A model generated the notes under the pieces. That model was not told the origin of the DNA, made no database searches, and saw nothing but the letters and a program-made list of their open reading frames with translations. From Aurantibacter crassamenti (GTDB lineage Bacteria > Bacteroidota > Bacteroidia > Flavobacteriales > Flavobacteriaceae): a DNA stretch of 64,000 nucleotides. Within the stretch, counting starts at the first letter, position 1, and each line of letters starts with the position of its first letter. The stretch covers positions 2,819,714 to 2,883,713 of the forward strand of contig NZ_JAFBGM010000001.1 of assembly GCF_016811105.1 (NCBI RefSeq). Reading direction: 5' to 3'. Position numbers and translations under genes: made by a program. This document shows, piece by piece, positions 20,344-28,086 of this stretch.

Positions 20344-21855
20344 ATGAAAAATCTAACCCAAAAACTAAATAAAGAAACTAAGGATTTAGAAAACCATCGC
20401 AGTAATCAAAATGTCTCAACAGGTAATCCACCAAATAACCAAAGAAGAGATTTTGTAAAAAAAGTTGCACTTGGTGGTATGTCTTTATCGGCAATGTATG
20501 GTATGTCGATGGAAGATACCATTGCACAAAGTACCTCCAAGGTAAACCTGTATTCTAATCCGTCAGAACTAAGAATTACGGATCTACGTTATACAACCCT
20601 AGATAATGGCACTTCTTATACAAATGCGCGGAATGTAATTATCAGAATCGATACCAATCAAGGTATATATGGATTGGGAGAGTTACGTGATGGTGCCGAT
20701 CCTCGGTACGGATTGTTTTTAAAAAGTCGCTTACTCGGGCTTAATCCTTGTAACGTAGAAATGATTTTCAAAATCATAAAACAATTTGGTGGTCACGGTA
20801 GAAAAGCAGGTGGTGTAAGTGGAGTAGAGATGGCACTTTGGGACTTAGTAGGAAAAGCATACAATGTACCGGTATGGCAATTGTTAGGAGGGAAGTATCG
20901 AGAAAAAGTACGTTTATATGCATATGTGCCAGCTCATGACCCTACTAATATGGACGTCGAAAAATTTAAAAAAGACTGCAAGGTTCGTATTGAAGAACAG
21001 GGTTTTACTTGGTTAAAAATGCATCCAGGAATTCAGGTCTATGCCGATGTACCAGGGGCGACAGTAAATACCAAGTATATTCCCGGATTTAAAGATAGAA
21101 ATCTTGATAACTACATTTCATATCAAAATACAAGACATGCACTTACATCAATAATGGTAACCGATAAAGGGCTTGATATTTTAAAAAATTATGTTAGTAC
21201 AATTAGAGATATTGTAGGGTATGATATTCCGCTTTCAGGTGATCATTTTGGTCATTTTGATGTAAACGAATGTATTCGTGTGGCCAATGCATTAGAATCT
21301 TATCGGTTGGCTTCAATGGAAGATATGGTACCATGGGATAGCATGGATCAATTGAAAATGATTACGGATTCCATCAACAGTCCTACAATTACCGGAGAAG
21401 ATATATTTGGCAAAGAAAGTTTCGCAAAACTATGTGATATGCATGCTGTAGATATTGTACATCCTGATATGGGTACGTCAGGTGGTATTCTTGAAACAAA
21501 AAAAATTGGGGATTATGCTGAAGAGCGTGATGTTTCAATGAAAATGCATTTTGCAGGAACACCAATTTCTTTTATGGCAAATGTTCATTGTGCTGCAGCA
21601 ACACAAAACTTTTTGGCTTTGGAAATGCCTGTACAGTGCGTTGACAATCCATGGTGGCCAAAACTAGTTAAAATGGTAGGTAAGCAAGAGCTTTATACAA
21701 AAGGGTTTGCGAATGTACCATCTGATGCTCCAGGATTAGGTGTTGAACTGAATGAAGATGAAATTAAAAAACATTTACACGATGAAGATAAAAGTTATTT
21801 CGCGCCTACTCCGAAATGGAATGAAAAGCGCTCACATGACCGATTATGGAGTTAA
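20344..21855 (+). CDS. Mandelate racemase/enolase-superfamily sugar-acid dehydratase, twin-arginine leader
   Basis: The 503-residue protein has an unusual N-terminal extension with a twin-arginine-like leader (NNQRRDFVKKVALGGMSLS, about 35-53). The enolase-superfamily N-terminal cap and barrel follow. Likely metal ligands are Asp300 (SGDHFGH), Glu326 (SMEDMVPW) and Glu352 (TGEDIFG), each 26 apart, with candidate catalytic Lys225 and His402. As I recall, this spacing matches gluconate/galactonate dehydratase-type members. The usual Asp-x-His is Asp-His here, so the substrate may differ. Dehydration of a sugar acid is the likely reaction. It has its own upstream inverted repeat and lies downstream of the SusCD unit. 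Confidence 0.8.
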   Translation: MKNLTQKLNKETKDLENHRSNQNVSTGNPPNNQRRDFVKKVALGGMSLSAMYGMSMEDTIAQSTSKVNLYSNPSELRITDLRYTTLDNGTSYTNARNVIIRIDTNQGIYGLGELRDGADPRYGLFLKSRLLGLNPCNVEMIFKIIKQFGGHGRKAGGVSGVEMALWDLVGKAYNVPVWQLLGGKYREKVRLYAYVPAHDPTNMDVEKFKKDCKVRIEEQGFTWLKMHPGIQVYADVPGATVNTKYIPGFKDRNLDNYISYQNTRHALTSIMVTDKGLDILKNYVSTIRDIVGYDIPLSGDHFGHFDVNECIRVANALESYRLASMEDMVPWDSMDQLKMITDSINSPTITGEDIFGKESFAKLCDMHAVDIVHPDMGTSGGILETKKIGDYAEERDVSMKMHFAGTPISFMANVHCAAATQNFLALEMPVQCVDNPWWPKLVKMVGKQELYTKGFANVPSDAPGLGVELNEDEIKKHLHDEDKSYFAPTPKWNEKRSHDRLWS

Positions 21856-22020
21856 TAAATTGTGTTTTAATTTCAAGCATTTGAACATAAGCACATAAAT
21901 TTTAGACACTTCATTGTAAAAATTAGTGCTGACTATCGCTTATTAATGTTGACTAAAATAGCAAGGTCGATTGACTTAGATGTGAAGAAAACTAAGCAAT
22001 ATTTACACTCCTTTTAAAAA

Positions 22021-22064
22021 GCCATACTCTTTTCTAGTGGAGAAAAGAGTATGGCTTTATTTTC
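22021..22064 (+). terminator. Strong terminator after the enolase-superfamily gene
   Basis: A perfect 15-bp stem (GCCATACTCTTTTCT at 22021-22035 pairs with 22041-22055) has a 5-base loop, is preceded by five A and followed by TTTATTTTC. It can act in both directions. It lies 165 bases after the stop codon. Confidence 0.9.
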
Positions 22065-22288
22065 AAAAATACATTCTACTTTTTGGTGTTTACTCTATTA
22101 AAGTAAAGTTGAAACACTTCGTTTTAATAGTTAACTAGCGAATAAAAATTGATTTGAGTATTCTTTAACAACTTTATAAAGGATAATAAACGAGGTATCT
22201 TCTTTTGATATTCAAATGGTTTTTGTACAGAATTTTTCACAGGTTTTCATAAAAAAGTATAGTTAATATCAGTTCACGCAATTGAGTA

Positions 22289-22309
22289 TTATCATATTTT
22301 GTATGATAA
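22289..22309. promoter_or_regulatory. 8-5-8 inverted repeat upstream of the aldehyde dehydrogenase
   Basis: TTATCATA (22289-22296) is exactly inverted at 22302-22309 around TTTTG, 107 bases before the start codon. It is a candidate operator. It differs from the inverted repeat at 20267, so a different regulator would be expected. Confidence 0.4.
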
Positions 22310-22416
22310 GAGTATCCATTTACGGCAACATTTTGAGTGATACAGCTAGCGTACACTTAAGCATCAAACTACTTTTGAATAAGTTCAAATTTTAAGAACA
22401 TTAAAGAAAGTGAATA

Positions 22417-23808
22417 ATGAGCGATAAGGACAATAATAATGGATTTGATACTATTAATCCTGCAACAGAAAAAACAATAAAACATTATGATTATATGACA
22501 AAAACTGAAGCCCATAAAGCGGTTGAAGATTGTCACAATGCTTTTTTAAAATGGAAATTAACAACTTTAGAAGAGCGCGCCAAAGTTTTACAATCTATCG
22601 CAAAAGCTTTAGAGAAGAATAAAGATTCATATGCTCAATTAATGACCCAAGAGATGGGTAAATTATTAGCACAGAGCTACCAAGAAATAGAGCTGTGTGT
22701 TGGCATATGCAACTATACCGCTTCAGCAGGTTTGCAACAACTAAAAGATGAACACAGAGATTTGTTTGATGGAGGAAAAGGTACTATTCACTATGCTCCA
22801 ATAGGAGTAATATACGGAATACAGCCATGGAATTTTCCACTATATCAGGCCATACGCTATTCTATTGTTAATTTGATGGCAGGTAATGGCGTCTTATTAA
22901 AGCATGCCAAAAACGTAACTGGATCTGCTTTAAAGTTGAAAGAAATATTTGATGAAGGTGGTCTTCCAAAAGATTTATTTAAAGTACTAATTATTGATCA
23001 TGATGTCTCTGATACGATTATTAAAAATGAATTGGTGAGGGGAATTACCTTGACCGGAAGTTCAGATGCAGGAAGACATGTGGCTAAAAAATCTGCTGAG
23101 GTACTAAAGAAAACCGTATTAGAATTAGGAAGTAATGACGCTTATATCGTTTTAGATGATGCTGATGTTGATTTGGCTGCTGAAACTTGCGCACAAGGCC
23201 GACTTTATAACAATGGTGAAACCTGTGTCGCTGCTAAACGATTCATTGTGGTAGACGCAGTTTATGAGGAGTTCAAGTCAAAATTTGTTGAAATCATGAA
23301 AAATGTTGTAACCGGTGACCCTACAAATGAAAAATCAGGTTTAGGCCCTATTGCCCGCAAAGATTTAAGAAAAGAACTCCATAATAAAGTACGTAAAAGT
23401 GTTGAAAAAGGAGCAAAAATTTTGTGTGGTGGCGAAATACCTAAAACAACAGGGTTTTATTATCCTGCAACAGTATTAGAAAACATTACACCAGATCAAC
23501 CTGCTTATAGCGAAGAACTTTTTGGTCCTGTTGCTTCTTTGATAAAAGCAAAGGATAATGAAGATGCTATGCGGATTGCCAATGATAGTAAATTTGGATT
23601 AGGTGGCGGAATTTTCAGTAATGATGAAGACAAGGCGATAGACCTAGCAAAGAATCATTTTGATACAGGAATGATACATATCAATTCTTTCGGTTTAGCC
23701 TACCCGAATATGCCATTTGGTGGCGTAAAAGAATCAGGTTACGGACGAGAACATGGTGGCTTTGGTATTAGAGAGTTTGTGAATGTAAAGTCAATAACCA
23801 AATCGTAA
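22417..23808 (+). CDS. NAD(P)-dependent aldehyde dehydrogenase, succinate-semialdehyde type
   Basis: The 463-residue protein is a complete aldehyde dehydrogenase. It has the cofactor-binding PWNFPLYQ, the general base Glu236 (LELGSNDA) and the catalytic Cys270 (NNGETCVAAKR), 34 residues apart as usual for the family. The length and overall pattern are closest to NAD-dependent succinate-semialdehyde dehydrogenases (Sad/GabD type). Specificity cannot be fixed by eye; oxidation of another small semialdehyde from sugar-acid breakdown is possible. No signal peptide is present, so it is cytoplasmic. The SDR gene follows 22 bases downstream, probably in the same unit. Confidence 0.9.
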   Translation: MSDKDNNNGFDTINPATEKTIKHYDYMTKTEAHKAVEDCHNAFLKWKLTTLEERAKVLQSIAKALEKNKDSYAQLMTQEMGKLLAQSYQEIELCVGICNYTASAGLQQLKDEHRDLFDGGKGTIHYAPIGVIYGIQPWNFPLYQAIRYSIVNLMAGNGVLLKHAKNVTGSALKLKEIFDEGGLPKDLFKVLIIDHDVSDTIIKNELVRGITLTGSSDAGRHVAKKSAEVLKKTVLELGSNDAYIVLDDADVDLAAETCAQGRLYNNGETCVAAKRFIVVDAVYEEFKSKFVEIMKNVVTGDPTNEKSGLGPIARKDLRKELHNKVRKSVEKGAKILCGGEIPKTTGFYYPATVLENITPDQPAYSEELFGPVASLIKAKDNEDAMRIANDSKFGLGGGIFSNDEDKAIDLAKNHFDTGMIHINSFGLAYPNMPFGGVKESGYGREHGGFGIREFVNVKSITKS

Positions 23809-23830
23809 TAATTTAAAATAGATCATAAAA

Positions 23831-24466
23831 ATGGAAAATATATTAGTAGTAGGTGCCACAGGTACCACCGGAAAAAAAGTAGTTAATTTATTAAAAGCGT
23901 CTCAATATTTTGAACCCATAGCTATGGTACGAAAAGAGAGCCAAATACCACAATTTGAAGCTCAAAAAGTTAAAACAGTACTTGGTAATCTTGAAGAAGA
24001 TATCGCACATACTATGAAAGATATCGACAAAGTAGTATTTACTGCGGGTTCTGGAGGAAAAAAAGTAATTGAAGTTGATCAAGAGGGAGCAAAAAAAATG
24101 GTAGATGCCTCTCGTAAAGCTTCATTAAAGAAATTCATTATGCTCAGCTCAATGGGTGCAGACAGCCCTGAAAAAGCATCAGAGCTACAAGAATATTTAA
24201 AAGCAAAACATAATGCGGACGAATATTTAAAATCAAATAACATTCCTTATACAATTATTAGGCCTGGCTCACTAACTAATGAAAAAGGAGAAGGTAAAAT
24301 CACCTTAGAAAAATCATTAACTGAACAGGGTTCAATTAGTAGAGATGATGTAGCTCAGGTGTTAACTCGAGTTTTACATGATGATGCATTACAGAATAAA
24401 ACAGTTGAGATTATATCAGGAAACACATTAATAGGTAAGGCTTTGGATAGTGTTTCAGCTAAATAG
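23831..24466 (+). CDS. Atypical SDR, NAD(P)H-binding protein
   Basis: The 211-residue Rossmann protein has the nucleotide-binding motif VVGATGTTGKKVVNLL at residues 5-20, and VFTAGSGG and FIMLSSMGAD further on. It matches the short atypical SDR group (NmrA/YhfK-like). Many such proteins lack known enzyme activity and sense the cofactor redox state. It follows the aldehyde dehydrogenase by 22 bases and is followed by a strong terminator, so the two form one unit. Confidence 0.85.
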   Translation: MENILVVGATGTTGKKVVNLLKASQYFEPIAMVRKESQIPQFEAQKVKTVLGNLEEDIAHTMKDIDKVVFTAGSGGKKVIEVDQEGAKKMVDASRKASLKKFIMLSSMGADSPEKASELQEYLKAKHNADEYLKSNNIPYTIIRPGSLTNEKGEGKITLEKSLTEQGSISRDDVAQVLTRVLHDDALQNKTVEIISGNTLIGKALDSVSAK

Positions 24467-24502
24467 TTACATCTAACAATCTTAATTCTTAGAATATATT
24501 TT

Positions 24503-24539
24503 AATACCCTTCAATTTAAAAATTGAAGGGTATTTTTTT
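24503..24539 (+). terminator. Terminator after the SDR gene
   Basis: AATACCCTTCAATTT (24503-24517) is inverted at 24520-24534 and runs into a T tract. It ends the aldehyde dehydrogenase-SDR unit. Confidence 0.9.
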
Positions 24540-24603
24540 GAGCTACAGAAACATGATTTCTTATGGAACGATTATAATTATTGTAGTAATGTTGGTTTGA
24601 ACA

Positions 24604-24894
24604 TTAATTTAAACTATTTTGAAAATGCGATTGGTTAGCACCAAAGATTAATATTAAAATGGTTTTATATTTTTCTCCCAGTTTAAGCTTTAAAATACGA
24701 AAGGCTTTGGTAATTTGAGCTTCAACAGTTTTGACTGAGATGTCAAGATAATCAGCAATTTAAATCATATTAGTTAAGTCTCTATTATCGACCAAAGTAT
24801 GATTTAGTTTTATGAGAAGTTAGAATTGATTTTAAAAGGATTCGATTTTCTGAGTCCATTTGTCGGTTACTATTTTTATTATTTTGGTTTTCAT
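24604..24894 (-). pseudogene. Decayed ECF sigma-70 factor gene
   Basis: On the minus strand, bases from about 24765 down to 24604 translate to IADYLDISVKTVEAQITKAF followed by RILKLKLGEKY and a stop at 24604-24606. This closely resembles the region-4 helix-turn-helix of the intact ECF factor at 55910 (IAEKLDISIKTVESQIRIAF). Just upstream is an in-frame stop (24760-24762) where a Glu codon is expected. Nearer 24870-24894 a remnant reading TDKWTQKIES resembles region 2 (KLWTQREEL). The middle of the gene is missing and frames are broken. No FecR or SusC gene of matching type lies beside it now. Confidence 0.75.
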
Positions 24895-24959
24895 TTAATC
24901 ATGCAATTGGCTTTTGTAATTGGGAATACCTATATTTAATACGAACCAAAAAACACAAC

Positions 24960-26249
24960 ATGTCGATAAAAAATCAACCACGAAGAAAATTCATAAAACA
25001 AAGTGGTTTAGGGCTTTTGGGCCTTACTGTAGTACCTTCTGCATTTGCAAAGTTTGCGCCGAGCGATCGCTTGCGCGTAGCACATATCGGAGTAGGAGGT
25101 ATGGGTAATAATCACATGAAATGGTTTACTGGGCTTCCTGAAGTAGACGTTGTAGCGCTTTGCGATGTTGACGAATCGCATCTAGCAAGTAGTTTAAAAG
25201 CCATGGAGACGCTACAACCCGGAAAAAAGGTACAAGGTTACAGTGATTTTAGACACATTTTAGACCGGCCAGATATTGATGCAATTACATGTGCAACGCC
25301 CGATCATTGGCATGCACAAATTGCAACTCTCGCATTTCAAGCTGGAAAAGATGTTTATGGTGAAAAACCACTATCATACAATATCAATGAAGGGCAGATG
25401 ATGCTTAAAAACCTAGAGAAAAATAATAGTATTTTTCAAATGGGTAATCAGATTCATGCTACTGATAATTACCATCGTGTTGTAGAAATTATTAAGTCTG
25501 GTGTCATTGGTACTGTCAAAACAGTTCGCTTATGGAAAAGTGGTGATACACCCAATTTGGGTCAGCCAAAATCACTAGCGGTGCCAAAAGGTTTAAATTG
25601 GGATATGTGGCTAGGGCCTGCGCCTTTGGTTGATTATATACCTGAAAAGTGCCACTTTACGTATAGATATTTTTTAGATTATTCAGGGGGTGTCTTTGCT
25701 GATTTCTGGTGTCATATCGCCGATGTAGCTTTTTGGGCTTTAGAGCCCAAAGGATTAAAAAGTATTGATGCCCGAGGTGAAGAAGCCGATGGTATTGCGA
25801 ACACTCCTAAGTGGATTGATATCGATTACGAATTTGAAAATTTGAAAATTCACTGGACTAGTAAACCACCGAATGTTCCAGGAGCTGCAGACCGAAGTAT
25901 TGGCGCCTATTTTGAAGGAGATAAAGGTACTTTAATTTGCGATTACAACAGTCGTGAAATAACGATTAATGGCGAAACCGTAACTGATATTCCTGAAGTA
26001 CCAAAGACCTTGGTACGCTCTCCAGGCCACCAACAGAATTTTGTTGATGCGGTAAAGTCACGAGTACAGCCAGAGTCAAATTTGGCCTATGCGCGAAAAA
26101 TGACCTTACCCATGCATTTAGGCTTGATTTCCTATCGCTTGAAAAGAAAACTAGAGTGGGATTCTGAAAAAGAAAAATGTATTGGTGATTCTGAAGCCAA
26201 TGATCTACTATCTCGTAAGCCACGAAAGAAATGGCGCTTGGTGAAGTAA
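24960..26249 (+). CDS. Gfo/Idh/MocA-family oxidoreductase with twin-arginine leader
   Basis: The 429-residue protein begins with a twin-arginine signal (PRRKFIKQSGLGLLGLTVV, residues 7-25). The dinucleotide motif VAHIGVGGMGNNHMKW follows at about 40, then CATPDHWHAQI and the conserved GEKPLSYN. The C-terminal substrate-binding half is typical of exported Bacteroidota members acting on sugars or glycosides. The reaction is NAD(P)-linked oxidation or an oxidation-assisted elimination of a carbohydrate; the exact substrate is not visible. It is probably the last member of the sugar locus and is separated from the SDR unit by the sigma-factor remnant. Confidence 0.9.
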   Translation: MSIKNQPRRKFIKQSGLGLLGLTVVPSAFAKFAPSDRLRVAHIGVGGMGNNHMKWFTGLPEVDVVALCDVDESHLASSLKAMETLQPGKKVQGYSDFRHILDRPDIDAITCATPDHWHAQIATLAFQAGKDVYGEKPLSYNINEGQMMLKNLEKNNSIFQMGNQIHATDNYHRVVEIIKSGVIGTVKTVRLWKSGDTPNLGQPKSLAVPKGLNWDMWLGPAPLVDYIPEKCHFTYRYFLDYSGGVFADFWCHIADVAFWALEPKGLKSIDARGEEADGIANTPKWIDIDYEFENLKIHWTSKPPNVPGAADRSIGAYFEGDKGTLICDYNSREITINGETVTDIPEVPKTLVRSPGHQQNFVDAVKSRVQPESNLAYARKMTLPMHLGLISYRLKRKLEWDSEKEKCIGDSEANDLLSRKPRKKWRLVK

Positions 26250-26308
26250 ACTTTGTGGAATTAAATGAGATTTTAAAGAAATGGAGTACTCGGTGATGGG
26301 CGCATTAT

Positions 26309-26668
26309 TTAATGAATACCGCTTGTATTTTCGTTACGTCTAAAACAGTTTTCAGTCCCCAAGTAAAGCGGATTTCCATGTTTTTCTGACCAAAACCCCT
26401 CTAAAATATCTTTAGTTAAACAGCGGTAGACTACTACGCCCTTATAAATTTGATCGTTTGCGCCGATATAATTAAAGTTAATGACCAAGATATTATCTTT
26501 AAAAAAACCTGTTCCGTGTTGGCTTTCGTTCTTTCCAATCGTCCATACTGCAACAATACGACCATTCACGTCTAGTGATAAATTCAGTGATCCTTTATAG
26601 GCACTTCCTTCCGCATCTTGGTTTTTCCCCAGAATGTCAAAATCTCCTATTAGTTCTTTAATAATCAT
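26309..26668 (-). CDS. Small conserved-looking protein coupled to mnmE
   Basis: This 119-residue protein starts MIIKELIGDFDILGKNQDAE. I chose the ATG at 26668 because it overlaps the mnmE stop codon as TAATG; the longer version at 26683 would overlap mnmE by 16 bases. The protein is soluble, without a signal peptide, and beta-rich (GSLNLSLDVNGRIVAVWTIG; GFFKDNILVINFNYIG). I do not recognise the family. Translational coupling suggests it is made with MnmE, but this does not show a shared function. Confidence 0.65.
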   Translation of the reverse strand: MIIKELIGDFDILGKNQDAEGSAYKGSLNLSLDVNGRIVAVWTIGKNESQHGTGFFKDNILVINFNYIGANDQIYKGVVVYRCLTKDILEGFWSEKHGNPLYLGTENCFRRNENTSGIH

Positions 26669-28065
26669 TATTTCCCGATACAAAAATTAGCAAAAATATT
26701 ACCCAGCAATTCATCATTGGTAACTTGACCGGTAATTTCACCCAAGTAATGTAAGGCCTCGCGAATATCAATAGCTAGTAGATCACTAGGTAACTCTTCA
26801 GACATGCCTAAACGCACTTTTTCTATTTCAGATAAGGCTTTTAAAAGTGAATCGTAATGACGGCTATTGGTGACAATTGTTTCATTATTTCTGAGTGCAC
26901 CCGTATTTACAAAACCAAGTAATTTTTGTTTCAATTCTTCAAGGCCTGTTTTGTTTTTTGCAGACAAGAATAAGGCCTCAGGTAATTGGTTTTGAATAAA
27001 AGTCTTTCTTTCAGAATCTAATTGGTCTATTTTATTGACTATTACTATACAAGGCTTTTGCGGGTGTTTATTTTTTATTTTTGAGATTTCTATTTGTAAG
27101 GAAGAAAGTCTATTGGCACTTAATTCGGTGCTATCAATTAAATAAACAACTACCTGTGCTTGCTCAATTTTTTCAAAAGTTTTTTTAATTCCAATACTTT
27201 CTACAACATCAGCCGTATCACGAATTCCTGCTGTATCAATAAATCGAAATCCGATACCACCTATAGCAATTTCGTCTTCAATGGTGTCTCGAGTAGTACC
27301 TGCTATTTCAGAAACAATAGCTCGGTCATCATTTAATAAGGCATTTAAAAGTGTTGATTTTCCAACATTAGGTTCACCAATTATTGCAACGGGAATTCCA
27401 TTTTTAATTACGTTACCTATTGCAAAACTATCAATCAAGTTTTTAAGAACTTGTTCAATATGCATTAGCAATTTTTCAAATGCTGTTCTATCGGCAAACT
27501 CTACATCTTCCTCAGAAAAATCAAGTTCTAGCTCAATTAAAGAAGCAAAATTTAAAAGCTGTTCTCGTAGTTTTTTTATTTCTGAAGAAAAACCACCACG
27601 CATTTGATTCATTGCAATTTGGTGACTCGCTTCGTTTTCAGATGCAATTAAATCGGCCACTGCTTCCGCTTGGCTTAAATCCATTTTTCCATTTAAAAAA
27701 GCACGTAGCGTAAATTCACCAGCTTGTGCCATTCTGCATCCATTGGAAAGAAATAATTGTAAAATTTGTTGTTGAATAAAAGGAGATCCGTGACAAGAAA
27801 TCTCAATTATATTTTCACCAGTATATGAATTTGGTCCTTTAAAGACTGAGACCAGAGCTTCATCATAGGTTTTTTTACCATCAATAATATGACCTAAATG
27901 AATGGTATGGCTTTTTTGTTGAAGTAAGCTTTTACCTCGTACTGATTTAAAATGCTTATCGGCTAAAGAAATTACATCTTCACCCGATAAGCGTATAATT
28001 GCAATTGCACCAGCACCTGAAGCTGTTGCTAGCGCTATGATATTTTCTTTAAAATGCACTTTCAA
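26668..28065 (-). CDS. mnmE: tRNA modification GTPase MnmE
   Basis: The 465-residue protein shows the whole MnmE plan: an N-terminal tetrahydrofolate-binding domain (ATASGAGAIAIIRLSG, ISCHGSPFIQQ), a helical domain, and an inserted G domain with GEPNVGKSTLLNALL, GTTRDT, DTAGIRDTAD and NKID. The C-terminus ends in the conserved FCIGK, with the cysteine needed for activity. With MnmG it forms the 5-carboxymethylaminomethyl modification at the wobble uridine of tRNAs in the cytoplasm. It is transcribed in the same direction as the TonB receptor upstream, 21 bases away. Confidence 0.97.
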   Translation of the reverse strand: MKVHFKENIIALATASGAGAIAIIRLSGEDVISLADKHFKSVRGKSLLQQKSHTIHLGHIIDGKKTYDEALVSVFKGPNSYTGENIIEISCHGSPFIQQQILQLFLSNGCRMAQAGEFTLRAFLNGKMDLSQAEAVADLIASENEASHQIAMNQMRGGFSSEIKKLREQLLNFASLIELELDFSEEDVEFADRTAFEKLLMHIEQVLKNLIDSFAIGNVIKNGIPVAIIGEPNVGKSTLLNALLNDDRAIVSEIAGTTRDTIEDEIAIGGIGFRFIDTAGIRDTADVVESIGIKKTFEKIEQAQVVVYLIDSTELSANRLSSLQIEISKIKNKHPQKPCIVIVNKIDQLDSERKTFIQNQLPEALFLSAKNKTGLEELKQKLLGFVNTGALRNNETIVTNSRHYDSLLKALSEIEKVRLGMSEELPSDLLAIDIREALHYLGEITGQVTNDELLGNIFANFCIGK

Positions 28066-28086
28066 ATTTTAATCAAAAGTACAGAA

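Larger units (their letters stand above)
21856..22416. other. Intergenic region with a terminator and an inverted repeat
   Basis: The gap of 561 bases holds the terminator at 22021 and the inverted repeat at 22289. Apart from these I see no gene, RNA or repeat. Confidence 0.6.
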
